A DNA stretch of 7,092 nt. Source: Propionibacteriaceae bacterium. GTDB taxonomy: Bacteria > Actinomycetota > Actinomycetes > Propionibacteriales > Propionibacteriaceae. This document shows positions 1-6,212 of this stretch, in pieces. The notes under the pieces are model-generated. The model saw nothing but the letters and a program-made list of their open reading frames with translations. It did no database searches and had not been told where the DNA came from. The DNA is taken from NCBI GenBank assembly GCA_027353565.1, contig DAIEHO010000296.1, positions 1-7,092 on the forward strand. Reading direction: 5' to 3'. A program made the translations under genes and the position numbers. How positions within the stretch are numbered: position 1 is the stretch's first letter; the number at the start of each line of letters is the position of its first letter.

Positions 1-770
1 GTGAGGTGCAGCTCCTCGACCGGCAGGGCCAGGTCGGCGGCGAGCTGCTCGTCGACCGGCGAAGGCCCGATCTCGATGCCCTCGGCCTCGACGTTGAGCT
101 CGCGTGCCAGGCTGAACAGCTCGACGAGCGTCCGGCCTGCCGACGCCAGCGCGTCGCGCGGGCTGATGGCGGGCTTGGTCTCGACGTCGACCACGAGGCG
201 GTCGAAGTCCGTACGCTGCTCGACGCGGGTCGCCTCGACCTTGTAGGTCACCTTGAGGACCGGCGAGTAGATCGAGTCGATCGGGATGCGGCCGATCTCG
301 GCGTCGTAGTTCTTGTTCTGCGTCGAGGACACGTAGCCACGGCCACGCTCGACGACGAGCTCCATCTCGAGCTTGCCGTTGGCGTTGAGCGTCGCGATGT
401 GCATCTCGGGGTTGTGGATCTCGACACCGGCCGGCGGGGTGATGTCGGCGGCCGTGACGGCGCCGGCGCCTGCCTTGCGCAGGTACATCGTGACCGGCTC
501 GTCCTCCTCGCTCGACAGGACGAGGCCCTTGAGGTTGAGGATGATCTCGGTGAGGTCCTCGACGACGCCCTCGACGGTCGAGAACTCGTGGGACGTGCCT
601 TCGACCTTGATGCTCGTCACCGCAGCGCCCGGGATGGACGACAGGAGGGTGCGGCGCAGGGAGTTGCCGAGGGTGTAGCCGAAGCCCGGCTCCAGGGGCT
701 CGATGACGAACCGGGAGCGGAACTCGGAGACCGCTTCCTCGGAGAGTGACGGGCGCTGTGCGATCAGCAT
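1..770 (-). CDS. rpoA: DNA-directed RNA polymerase subunit alpha (partial, C-terminus beyond left edge)
   Basis: The alpha subunit dimerises to start RNA polymerase assembly, and its C-terminal domain contacts upstream promoter DNA and activators. Reading from an ATG at 770, 256 codons are visible. The protein begins [17 protein letters not shown] and contains the conserved block [20 protein letters not shown] at residues 24-43, then [15 protein letters not shown] and LNLKGLV. These are hallmarks of the alpha N-terminal dimerisation domain, which is essentially complete (about residues 1-235). The reading frame is still open at the window edge (ending EELHL), so the linker and C-terminal domain, roughly 80 residues, are missing only because the window stops. 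AAGGA at 779-783 lies 8 nt before the ATG and fixes the start. It is the last visible gene of the alpha cluster, 144 nt after rpsD. The usual next gene would be rplQ, outside the window. Confidence 0.97.
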   Translation of the reverse strand, partial: MLIAQRPSLSEEAVSEFRSRFVIEPLEPGFGYTLGNSLRRTLLSSIPGAAVTSIKVEGTSHEFSTVEGVVEDLTEIILNLKGLVLSSEEDEPVTMYLRKAGAGAVTAADITPPAGVEIHNPEMHIATLNANGKLEMELVVERGRGYVSSTQNKNYDAEIGRIPIDSIYSPVLKVTYKVEATRVEQRTDFDRLVVDVETKPAISPRDALASAGRTLVELFSLARELNVEAEGIEIGPSPVDEQLAADLALPVEELHL

Positions 771-914
771 GTGCGTGTTCCTTCCGGCCGCCCGCTATTT
801 GACGGCCTGGTGGTGTGACCCGGACGGGGTGTCCGGGATCGGTGCGCACGCGGCGTACGGCCACGGGCGCGGGTGCGGCCGGAGGCCCCGGCGGGGGCTC
901 CGGCCACAGGAGCG
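771..914 (-). other. rpsD-rpoA intergenic leader with two hairpins
   Basis: This 144-nt gap is long compared with the 34-40 nt gaps between the upstream r-protein genes. It holds a strong hairpin just after rpsD (877-905) and a second one at 819-837, whose 7-bp arms CCCGGAC and GTCCGGG enclose a 5-nt loop about 48 nt before the rpoA ATG. Weaker complementary arms GGCCG and CGGCC lie at 786-790 and 803-807, next to the rpoA Shine-Dalgarno sequence. I found no convincing -10/-35 pair and no small ORF with a ribosome binding site. The gap may be a place where rpoA expression is adjusted separately from the ribosomal proteins; that is inference. Confidence 0.5.
877..905 (-). terminator. Strong GC hairpin after rpsD (attenuator or terminator candidate)
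   Basis: Arms at 877-884 (GGCCGGAG) and 898-905 (CTCCGGCC) pair perfectly over 8 bp. An inner CCCC (886-889) and GGGG (894-897) add 4 bp around a 4-nt loop, with one bulged base. The hairpin starts 9 nt after the rpsD stop codon. No U-tract follows, so it is not a classical intrinsic terminator. U-less hairpins are common after actinobacterial genes and may act as partial terminators or as barriers to RNA decay. Confidence 0.55.
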
Positions 915-1520
915 TTACTTCGAGTAGAGCTCGACGATCAGCTGCTCGGTGACGTCGACGACGATCTGCTCGCGCGTCGGCAGCTGGTGGACGAGGATCC
1001 GCATCGTGTTCGGACGAGCGTCCAGCCACGCCGGCACCTCGCGCTCGCCGTGGACCTCGCGGGCCACGACCAGGGGGTGAAGTGTCAGCGACTTCGGCTT
1101 GACGTCGATGATGTCCTGCGCGCTCACGCGGTAGCTCGGCACGTTCACCTTGTGGCCGTTGACCACGAAGTGTCCGTGCACGACGAGCTGGCGTGCCTGG
1201 CGGCGGGTGGCCGCGAAGCCTGCGCGGTACACGACGTTGTCGAGACGCGACTCGAGGATCTGCAGCAGCATGTCGCCGGTCTTGCCGGACGAGCGCGTCG
1301 CCTCTTCGTAGTAGCGACGGAACTGCTTCTCGAGCACACCGTAGGCGAAGCGGGCCTTCTGCTTCTCCTTGAGCTGCTGGGAGTACTCGGAGTCCTTGGT
1401 CCGGCCCCGGCCGTGCATGCCGGGCGGGTAGGGACGCTTCTCGTACGACTTGTCATTCCCGACGAGGTCGGTGCCGAGTCGGCGCGACTTCCGGGTCATA
1501 GGGCCTGTGTAGCGGGCCAT
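915..1520 (-). CDS. rpsD: 30S ribosomal protein S4
   Basis: S4 is a primary 16S rRNA-binding protein that starts assembly of the 30S body. In many bacteria it also represses its own operon. The 201-residue product begins MARYTGPMTRKSRRLGTDLVG and has the S4 RNA-binding domain around residues 88-140 (ILESRLDNVVYRAG, RQARQLVVHGHFVVNG). It ends TEQLIVELYSK. Length and sequence match actinobacterial S4 along the whole protein. The N-terminal region lacks the zinc-binding cysteines found in some S4 proteins, so this is the zinc-independent form, as in mycobacteria. The ATG at 1520 is preceded by AAAGGA with about 9 nt spacing. It lies 34 nt after rpsK in the same direction and is presumably co-transcribed. 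Confidence 0.98.
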   Translation of the reverse strand: MARYTGPMTRKSRRLGTDLVGNDKSYEKRPYPPGMHGRGRTKDSEYSQQLKEKQKARFAYGVLEKQFRRYYEEATRSSGKTGDMLLQILESRLDNVVYRAGFAATRRQARQLVVHGHFVVNGHKVNVPSYRVSAQDIIDVKPKSLTLHPLVVAREVHGEREVPAWLDARPNTMRILVHQLPTREQIVVDVTEQLIVELYSK

Positions 1521-1554
1521 CGTGGTCAGTCCTTTGTGTAGAAGAGTCGGGAGG

Positions 1555-1965
1555 TCAGACGCGGCGGCGCTTCGGCGGGCGGCAGCCGTTGTGGGGTACG
1601 GGGGTCACGTCGGAGATCGCACCGACCTCGAGGCCGATGGCCCCGAGTGAACGGATGGCGGTCTCGCGGCCGGAGCCCGGGCCCTTGACGAACACGTCGA
1701 CGCGCTTCATGCCGTGCTCCATGGCACGACGACCAGCCGCCTCAGCGGCCATCTGCGCGGCGTACGGAGTCGACTTGCGGGAGCCCTTGAAGCCCACCGT
1801 GCCGGCCGACGCCCACGAGATCACCGCACCAGTCGGGTCGGTGATCGCAATGATCGTGTTGTTGAACGTGCTCTTGATGTGCGCCTGACCGGCGACAATG
1901 TTCTTCTTTTCCTTGCGACGGACCTTTGTCTTGGCCTGCGTCGTCTTGCGGCCTGCTGTAGCCAT
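1555..1965 (-). CDS. rpsK: 30S ribosomal protein S11
   Basis: S11 sits on the 30S platform and helps form the cleft around the mRNA exit region. The 136-residue product has the family blocks [15 protein letters not shown] (residues 29-43), [20 protein letters not shown] (59-78), [15 protein letters not shown] and the C-terminal [18 protein letters not shown], so it is full length. The basic N-terminal extension ([16 protein letters not shown]) is usual for actinobacteria. The start is ATG at 1965, preceded by AGGAGA about 11 nt upstream. It lies 40 nt downstream of rpsM and 34 nt upstream of rpsD, in the conserved alpha-operon order. Confidence 0.98.
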   Translation of the reverse strand: MATAGRKTTQAKTKVRRKEKKNIVAGQAHIKSTFNNTIIAITDPTGAVISWASAGTVGFKGSRKSTPYAAQMAAEAAGRRAMEHGMKRVDVFVKGPGSGRETAIRSLGAIGLEVGAISDVTPVPHNGCRPPKRRRV

Positions 1966-2005
1966 GTGTGTTTATCTCTCCTGGGATCTCACGCGACCGG
2001 GGGGG

Positions 2006-2380
2006 TCAGCGGGCCTTCTTCTTGCCCGCGACCGCCTTCTTCCTGCCCTTACGAGTACGGGCATTGGTCCGCGTGCGCTGGCCACGGACAGGCAGGCCGC
2101 TGCGATGGCGGCGACCCTGGTAGTTACCGATCTCGATCTTGCGACGGATGTCGGCCGCAATCTCGCGGCGAAGATCGCCCTCGGTCTCGTAGTTGGCCTC
2201 GATGTGGTCACGCAGCAGGACGATCTGCTCGTCCGTGAGAGCGTGGACTCGTGTGTCCCCGGAGATCCCGGTGGCCTTGAGCGTCTCGGCAGCACGGGTC
2301 TTCCCGATGCCGAAGATGTAGGTGAGCGCGATCTCCAAGCGCTTCTCGCGCGGAAGATCGACGCCGATCAGACGTGCCAT
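2006..2380 (-). CDS. rpsM: 30S ribosomal protein S13
   Basis: S13 lies in the head of the 30S subunit, contacts P-site tRNA and forms bridges to the 50S subunit. The 124-residue product starts [20 protein letters not shown], followed by [10 protein letters not shown] (residues 21-30) of the helix-two-turns-helix region. It ends in a basic tail with the conserved block [18 protein letters not shown] and a lysine/arginine-rich end. Length is normal. The ATG at 2380 has only a modest purine-rich Shine-Dalgarno sequence (GAGAGG, about 11 nt upstream). It is preceded by an unusually long 263-nt gap after rpmJ that contains tandem hairpins, so its expression may be controlled separately from infA-rpmJ. 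Confidence 0.98.
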   Translation of the reverse strand: MARLIGVDLPREKRLEIALTYIFGIGKTRAAETLKATGISGDTRVHALTDEQIVLLRDHIEANYETEGDLRREIAADIRRKIEIGNYQGRRHRSGLPVRGQRTRTNARTRKGRKKAVAGKKKAR

Positions 2381-2643
2381 GTTGGCGTAAGCCTCTCGTT
2401 TTCCGGTTCTGACGCCTGGGCGTCCGGTCGTGAACCGCGAAGGTGCTGGACGTGACGCGTTCCCCTGGTGGGGCCTCGGCCTTCGCCCGAGGGTTCATGG
2501 AGCTTGAGAGCCCCATGTGCGTTCACGCTGTACTCGTTGTCACCGCTTGCGCGATGTCCTCACCGCTTGCGCGGTGCACCGGTCGGATGCGATCGACATC
2601 CCCGGCACGCCATCCGGCCGAGGCCGTACGGCGTGTACTGCGC
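2381..2643 (-). other. Structured rpmJ-rpsM intergenic region, possible mRNA leader of rpsM
   Basis: These 263 nt hold no supported gene. Read on the minus strand, they contain in order: a small hairpin with arms GGATG and CATCC (plus-strand 2585-2601, 7-nt loop); two near-identical hairpins at 2561-2576 and 2541-2556; and a hairpin with 6-bp arms CCTCGG and CCGAGG (plus-strand 2474-2479 and 2487-2492). The last is enclosed by a possible GGGGC/GCCCC pairing. No convincing -10/-35 pair was found. The amount of ordered pairing in a gap before rpsM fits an autoregulatory leader or an attenuator; which protein would bind it is unknown. Confidence 0.45.
2541..2576 (-). repeat. Tandem pair of 16-nt GCAA-tetraloop hairpins
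   Basis: The plus strand carries TCACCGCTTGCGCG twice, at 2540-2553 and 2560-2573, with a 20-nt period. In the transcribed (minus) strand, each copy folds into a 6-bp stem closed by a GCAA tetraloop. The first is CACCGC-GCAA-GCGGTG (2576-2561) and the second CATCGC-GCAA-GCGGTG (2556-2541). They are separated by AGGA. The single difference in the left arm (C to T) changes a C-G pair to a T(U)-G wobble, so pairing is kept in both. The left arm of the first copy could also pair with the right arm of the second. Confidence 0.75.
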
Positions 2644-2757
2644 TCAGCCCTGCCGCTGCTTGTGGCGAGGGTTGTCGCAGATCACCATGACGCGTCCGTG
2701 CCGGCGGATCACCTTGCACTTGTCGCACATGCGCTTGACGCTCGGCTGAACCTTCAT
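2644..2757 (-). CDS. rpmJ: 50S ribosomal protein L36 (37 aa, zinc-binding form)
   Basis: L36 is the smallest 50S protein and stabilises 23S rRNA near the peptidyl-transferase region. The ATG at 2757 opens a 37-codon frame starting [20 protein letters not shown] and ending NPRHKQRQG before TGA. This is exactly the usual length. The zinc-ribbon ligands C11, C14, C27 and H32 are all present, so this is the zinc-dependent (C+) form. AAGGAAG lies 7 nt before the ATG. The gene is 82 nt downstream of infA, in the same direction. The gap between them has a CCCGC/GCGGG hairpin at 2804-2818 and an overlapping, mutually exclusive pairing just before it. Confidence 0.97.
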   Translation of the reverse strand: MKVQPSVKRMCDKCKVIRRHGRVMVICDNPRHKQRQG

Positions 2758-2839
2758 GCGAGCTCTTCCTTCTTCTTTGGTCGCGGGGCACCTTCCAGGG
2801 TGTCCCGCAGTTCGCGGGCTGTTGCGTGTGGTCGGTCGC

Positions 2840-3061
2840 TCACCGGTGTCGGTAGACGATCCGCCCTCGGGTCAAGTCGTACGGCGAGAGCTCCACGACG
2901 ACGCGATCGCTCGGCAGGATGCGGATGTAGTGCTGCCGCATCTTCCCTGAGATCGTGGCGAGGACCCGGTGACCGTTCGCCAGCTCAACGCGGAACATAG
3001 CGTTGGGCAGTGCCTCGACCACGGTCCCCTCCAGTTCGAGGGCACCCTCTTTCTTCGCCAT
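2840..3061 (-). CDS. infA: Translation initiation factor IF-1
   Basis: IF-1 binds the A site of the 30S subunit during initiation and works with IF-2 and IF-3. The 73-residue product starts [20 protein letters not shown]. It has the OB-fold core with [20 protein letters not shown] (residues 28-47), then [20 protein letters not shown] and the end RGRIVYRHR. It is full length for the family. I chose the ATG at 3061 because MAKKEG is the conserved start. The frame is open further upstream to 3148, but that extension matches nothing in the family. The Shine-Dalgarno sequence is odd: GGGAG (plus 3065-3069) is only 3 nt from the ATG. This is the first gene of the alpha cluster here, with a 260-nt gap upstream. 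Confidence 0.98.
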   Translation of the reverse strand: MAKKEGALELEGTVVEALPNAMFRVELANGHRVLATISGKMRQHYIRILPSDRVVVELSPYDLTRGRIVYRHR

Positions 3062-3123
3062 ACACTCCCGATCGTTCGATGATTCGGCCTCGCCCCGCTT
3101 GACAGCCCGGGCATGGCCGCGCC

Positions 3124-3140
3124 CACCCATGACATGGGTG
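3124..3140. promoter_or_regulatory. 17-bp near-perfect palindrome upstream of infA
   Basis: CACCCATG (3124-3131) and CATGGGTG (3133-3140) are exact reverse complements around a single central base. As DNA it is a compact dyad of the kind bound by a dimeric regulator. As RNA it could fold as a 6-bp stem with a 5-nt loop. It lies about 5 nt downstream of the predicted start point of the candidate infA promoter, 63 nt before the infA ATG. The protein that might bind it is unknown. Confidence 0.5.
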
Positions 3141-3151
3141 ACCGACACGCC

Positions 3152-3181
3152 ACTTTACGCCGCAGCCCACCAAGAGCCCAA
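3152..3181 (-). promoter_or_regulatory. Candidate promoter for infA and the alpha cluster
   Basis: On the minus strand, TTGGGC (plus 3176-3181) and TAAAGT (plus 3152-3157) are spaced by 18 nt and resemble a housekeeping sigma -35/-10 pair; TAAAGT fits the actinobacterial TANNNT pattern. Transcription would start near 3145, giving a leader of about 84 nt before the infA ATG. The location, between ispH and infA and downstream of a terminator-like hairpin, fits a promoter for the ribosomal cluster. The match is moderate and made by eye. Confidence 0.4.
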
Positions 3182-3270
3182 ATCGCCTGGACCAGCGCCG
3201 ATCCGTGATCGAGGCTGCGTCCCGCCCGCACAGCTGGCCCTCCGGTCCGCGACAGCTCGCACGGCCCGGT

Positions 3271-3302
3271 CCGCCACAGCCCCGCACCCGTCGCTGCGGC
3301 GG
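3271..3302 (-). terminator. Terminator-like hairpin after ispH
   Basis: CCGCCACAGC (3271-3280) pairs with GCTGCGGCGG (3293-3302) over 10 bp, with one G-U wobble in the RNA and a 12-nt loop. It begins 19 nt after the ispH stop codon. No U-tract follows. It probably ends or stabilises the exporter-ispH transcript ahead of infA. The same gap has a repeated 9-mer CCGGTCCGC at 3242-3250 and 3266-3274, of no clear meaning. Confidence 0.5.
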
Positions 3303-3321
3303 CTCGCGCGGGCCCAGGACG

Positions 3322-4290
3322 TCAGCCGCGGGACGCGTGAGCCGCAGCGATGTCCTTGCGCAGCTCCGGCGGCAGCGCGAACACGAGGTTCTCCTCGGTG
3401 AGCCGTTCCTCGGTCGCCGGCGGATATCCCCGTGCGACGAGGAAGTCCAGCACGCCCTGTACGAGCTCGTCCGGTACGGAGGCGCCCGAGGTCACGCCCA
3501 CGCTGTCCACGCCCTCCAGCCAGACCTCGTCGATCTCGCCCGCGTTGTCGACGCGGTGCGAGGCCTTGGCGCCCGCCTCCAGGGCGACCTCGACGAGCCG
3601 GACGGAGTTGGACGAGTTCTTCGATCCCACGACGATCACGAGGTCACAGCCGGGGGCAAGCTGCTTGACCGCCGACTGCCGGTTCTGCGTGGCGTAGCAG
3701 ATGTCGTCGCTCGGCGGGTCCAGCAGGAGGGGGAACTTCTGACGCAGCCTCGTCACGGTCTCGTACGTCTCGTCGACGCTCAGCGTCGTCTGCGACAGCC
3801 ACGCCACCTTGGTCGGGTCCTTGACCACGACGGACTCGACGTCGTCGGGGTGCTGGACCAGCGTGATGTGGTCGGGCGCCTCACCTGTCGTACCTTCGAC
3901 CTCCTCATGGCCCGCGTGGCCGATGAGCAGGATCTCGATGTCGTCCGCGGCGAAGCGGCTCGCCTCCTTGTGGACCTTCGTCACCAGCGGACACGTCGCG
4001 TCGATCGTCTTGAGACCGCGGGCGCTCGCCTCCCGATGCACGTCCGGAGACACGCCGTGCGCGGAGAAGACGACGGTCGATCCCGGCGGCACCTCGGCGA
4101 GCTCCTCGACGAAGATCGCCCCCCGCGCCTCGAGGTCCTCGACCACGTGGCGGTTGTGCACGATCTGCTTCCGGACGTAGACCGGCGGGCCGTACGTGTC
4201 CAGCGCGCGCTCGACGGTCACGACCGCCCGATCGACGCCGGCGCAGTAACCGCGCGGCGCGGCCAGGAGTACCCGCTTGGGAGAGGACAT
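3322..4290 (-). CDS. ispH: 4-hydroxy-3-methylbut-2-enyl diphosphate reductase (LytB/IspH)
   Basis: IspH is a cytoplasmic iron-sulfur enzyme that reduces HMBPP to isopentenyl and dimethylallyl diphosphate, the last step of the MEP isoprenoid pathway. The 322-residue product has all three cluster cysteines: C16 in RGYCAGV, C100 in DATCPLV and C198 in [10 protein letters not shown]. It also has substrate-binding motifs: H45 in IVHNRHVV, H78 in FSAHGV, H128 and E130 in [17 protein letters not shown] at 223-229 and TSGASVPD near 270. Length is normal and nothing is missing. The ATG at 4290 has no Shine-Dalgarno sequence, but TAGACT lies 7 nt upstream, suggesting a leaderless transcript. The exporter gene ends 21 nt upstream in the same direction, so read-through is also possible. 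Its place directly before infA is unusual. Confidence 0.97.
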   Translation of the reverse strand: MSSPKRVLLAAPRGYCAGVDRAVVTVERALDTYGPPVYVRKQIVHNRHVVEDLEARGAIFVEELAEVPPGSTVVFSAHGVSPDVHREASARGLKTIDATCPLVTKVHKEASRFAADDIEILLIGHAGHEEVEGTTGEAPDHITLVQHPDDVESVVVKDPTKVAWLSQTTLSVDETYETVTRLRQKFPLLLDPPSDDICYATQNRQSAVKQLAPGCDLVIVVGSKNSSNSVRLVEVALEAGAKASHRVDNAGEIDEVWLEGVDSVGVTSGASVPDELVQGVLDFLVARGYPPATEERLTEENLVFALPPELRKDIAAAHASRG

Positions 4291-4297
4291 GTACGCC

Positions 4298-4303
4298 AGT
4301 CTA
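4298..4303 (-). promoter_or_regulatory. Candidate -10 element for a leaderless ispH transcript
   Basis: TAGACT on the minus strand fits TANNNT and ends exactly 7 nt before the ispH ATG, so transcription would start at or next to the A of the start codon. There is no recognisable -35 at 16-19 nt, and no Shine-Dalgarno sequence in the 21-nt gap. Leaderless genes with only a -10 element at this distance are common in actinobacteria. The element overlaps the gap just after the exporter gene. Confidence 0.4.
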
Positions 4304-4311
4304 GGTGGCCC

Positions 4312-6105
4312 TCACGCGTTCTCGCGGGCCCGTGCCAACTGCGCGAACGGGCCTCCCACCAGCGAGAGCTCGTGAGGCTCGCCCTGCTCGACGACCTCGC
4401 CGTGGTCGAGTACCAGCACCTCGTCTGCGTCGGCGATCGTGGTCAGCCGGTGAGCGATGGTGATCGTGGTGCGGCCCTCAGCCAGGGCGTCCAGGGCCGT
4501 CTGCAGGGCCGCCTCGGTGGCGTTGTCGAGCGCCGAGGTGGCCTCGTCGAGGACCAGGATCGGCGGGTCGCGGAGGATCGTCCGGGCGATGGCCAGCCGT
4601 TGCTGCTCGCCGCCGGAGAAGCGGTGCCCGCGCGACCCCACCACTGTGTCGAGGCCCTCCGGGAGCGACGCGATGTGCGCCGCGATCTGTGCCGCCTCCA
4701 ACGCCGACCACAGGTCGTTCTCGCTGGCATCGGGACGGGCGAGCAGGAGGTTGTCGCGGATCGTCGTGTGCAGCAGGTAGGTCTCCTGGCTGACGACTCC
4801 GACCAGCTGGCTGAGCCGGTCACGGTCGATGCGGCGCAGGTCTACGCCGTCGATCGTGATGGAGCCTTGGCTGGGGTCGTACAGACGGGCGACAAGAGCC
4901 GCCAAGGTGGACTTCCCCGACCCGGTCTGACCGACGATGGCGAGCGAGCCACCAGCCGGGATCGTGCTGCTGACATGGCTCACCGCATCCCGGTCGGCGC
5001 CCGGGTAGCGGTAGCTGACGTCGTGGAGCACGACCTCTCCGCGCGGGTGGGCGATCCGGACGGGGTGCGCGGGTGCCGGCACCTCGGGGACGAGGTCGAG
5101 GTACTCGAAGATGCGGCTGAACAGGGCCATGGAGCTGACGACCTGGGCGCCGACGTTGAGCAGACCCATCATCGGGCGGAAGACCGCCGACTGCAGCGCG
5201 ACGAACGCGACGAGCGTGCCGATGGTCATGGCGCCGCGAGTGAGGGGAAGCCCCGCCACGAGGTAGATCAGCGCTGGGATCGTGGCGAACATGACCTGCA
5301 TCGTGCCCATCCGCCACCGACCGGCCAGCTGGGCGCGCAGCTCGAGGTCGATGAGCTTCGACGAGGTGGAGGCGAAGCGCTCGGCGTTGTGCCCCTCGGC
5401 GCCGAGCGTCTTGGCCAGCCGTACGCCGGAAGCCGACAGTCCCTCCTCGATCTGGGTGTTGAGGTCCGCCAACGCTTCCTGCTGCTGCCCCGTGACGGCG
5501 CGCCGGGTCAGTGCGACGTGTCGCGTGAGCAGGACCGCGGGAGGCATCACGACGAGCGTGAGCAGGCTCAGCCGCCAGCTCAGTGTCGCCATCGCGACCG
5601 CGGTGGCGACCACCGTCGTGAGGTTGGACGCGATCGAGGTGGCGGTGTTGCTGACGACGTCGTTGAGGCCGTTGACGTCGTTGACGATGCGGCTCTGCAC
5701 CTCCCCGCCGCGACTGCGGATGAAGAACCCGAGCGACTGGCGCTGGAGGTGGGTGAACACGCTGGTACGGAGCGTATGCATCACCTGCTGGCCGAGCGTT
5801 GCCGAGATCCACGTCTGCACGATGCCCAGCACCTGCGTGAGGACCGCGATCGCGACCATGGCGCCGACGCACCACAGCAGCACCGGTACGTCCTGCCTCG
5901 GGATCGCGACGTCCACGATCTCGCGTACGAGGAACGGCTGGCCGAGGCCGATCACCGACGTCGCGACGATCATGACCGTGACGAGGACCATGTCGCCCCG
6001 ATGCCCGGAGAACAGCGACAGCACGCGCCTCAGCGAGACCGGCGCCTCCTTCAGCTGGGCGCGGTCCGACGGGTCGATCTTCCTGGGGCGGTTGGGTGGT
6101 GGCAA
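4312..6105 (-). CDS. ABC exporter half-transporter, fused membrane and ATPase domains
   Basis: This is a 597-residue type IV ABC exporter that should act as a dimer in the cytoplasmic membrane, using ATP to move a substrate outward. The N-terminal membrane domain has about six hydrophobic segments (near residues 38-60, 75-98, 157-176, 179-198, 270-289 and 293-315). The ATPase domain starts near 355: A-loop Y365/Y367, Walker A GQTGSGKST at 392-400, Q-loop Q440, signature FSGGEQQR at 496-503, Walker B ILVLD at 516-520 with catalytic E521, and switch H552. All are intact, so a homodimer would have two active sites; no partner half-transporter is visible. The start is TTG at 6105, supported by AGGAG (plus 6111-6115) 5 nt upstream. 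It is divergent from a MarR regulator gene, a common layout for drug or lipid exporters. The substrate cannot be told. Confidence 0.93.
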   Translation of the reverse strand: MPPPNRPRKIDPSDRAQLKEAPVSLRRVLSLFSGHRGDMVLVTVMIVATSVIGLGQPFLVREIVDVAIPRQDVPVLLWCVGAMVAIAVLTQVLGIVQTWISATLGQQVMHTLRTSVFTHLQRQSLGFFIRSRGGEVQSRIVNDVNGLNDVVSNTATSIASNLTTVVATAVAMATLSWRLSLLTLVVMPPAVLLTRHVALTRRAVTGQQQEALADLNTQIEEGLSASGVRLAKTLGAEGHNAERFASTSSKLIDLELRAQLAGRWRMGTMQVMFATIPALIYLVAGLPLTRGAMTIGTLVAFVALQSAVFRPMMGLLNVGAQVVSSMALFSRIFEYLDLVPEVPAPAHPVRIAHPRGEVVLHDVSYRYPGADRDAVSHVSSTIPAGGSLAIVGQTGSGKSTLAALVARLYDPSQGSITIDGVDLRRIDRDRLSQLVGVVSQETYLLHTTIRDNLLLARPDASENDLWSALEAAQIAAHIASLPEGLDTVVGSRGHRFSGGEQQRLAIARTILRDPPILVLDEATSALDNATEAALQTALDALAEGRTTITIAHRLTTIADADEVLVLDHGEVVEQGEPHELSLVGGPFAQLARARENA

Positions 6106-6172
6106 GTGTGCTCCTGGCGGTGGTACGAGTGGGGGTACGGGACGGGCTCATGCTCCGTCGCGTACTTTGCTG

Positions 6173-6202
6173 ATGTTACCTCATTATGTGGTAGCCACAC
6201 AA
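6173..6202 (-). promoter_or_regulatory. Candidate promoter for the ABC exporter
   Basis: On the minus strand, TTGTGT (plus 6197-6202) and TAACAT (plus 6173-6178) are separated by 18 nt and form a plausible -35/-10 pair. Transcription would start near 6166, giving a leader of about 60 nt before the TTG start. The spacer holds most of the inverted repeat at 6187-6199, so a bound repressor would block polymerase. A second possible -10, CATAAT (plus 6182-6187), lies slightly upstream but has no matching -35. Confidence 0.4.
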
Positions 6203-6212
6203 ATGCTAGGCT
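6184..6212 (+). promoter_or_regulatory. Candidate promoter for the MarR gene, leaderless type
   Basis: TAGGCT (6207-6212) fits the TANNNT -10 pattern, and its last base is 7 nt before the A of the ATG at 6219, so the transcript would start at the start codon. A weak -35, TTATGT (6184-6189), is spaced by 17 nt. No Shine-Dalgarno sequence is present upstream of the ATG, which supports a leaderless mRNA. Confidence 0.4.
6187..6199. promoter_or_regulatory. Inverted repeat, candidate MarR operator
   Basis: TGTGG (6187-6191) and CCACA (6195-6199) flank TAG as a perfect 5-bp dyad. The symmetry continues imperfectly outward, with CATT on the left and AATG on the right offset by one base, giving a site of about 24 bp, near the usual size for MarR-type operators. 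It lies between the -35 and -10 of the candidate promoters in both directions. Assignment to the neighbouring MarR protein rests on position and symmetry only. Confidence 0.5.

Noticed and set aside
6..749. A 247-codon plus-strand frame at the left edge
   Set aside because: It is the antisense shadow of rpoA, whose minus-strand translation is unmistakable.
873..1541. A 222-codon plus-strand frame
   Set aside because: It is the antisense shadow of rpsD, with low-complexity composition and no ribosome binding site.
2208..2516. A 102-codon minus-strand frame overlapping the start of rpsM, considered as a leader peptide
   Set aside because: Its ATG has no Shine-Dalgarno sequence, and most of the frame lies out of phase inside rpsM.
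2540..2573. The 14-nt direct repeats considered as a CRISPR array
   Set aside because: There are only two copies with a 6-nt spacer, no cas genes, and the units are simple hairpins.
3099..3104. A perfect TTGACA -35 hexamer on the plus strand
   Set aside because: No -10-like sequence follows at 16-19 nt, and the only downstream plus-strand frame is a shadow of other genes.
3062..3148. An N-terminal extension of infA to an upstream GTG at 3148
   Set aside because: IF-1 proteins begin at MAKKEG or similar and are about 72-73 residues. The extension has no family similarity and would run through the palindrome.
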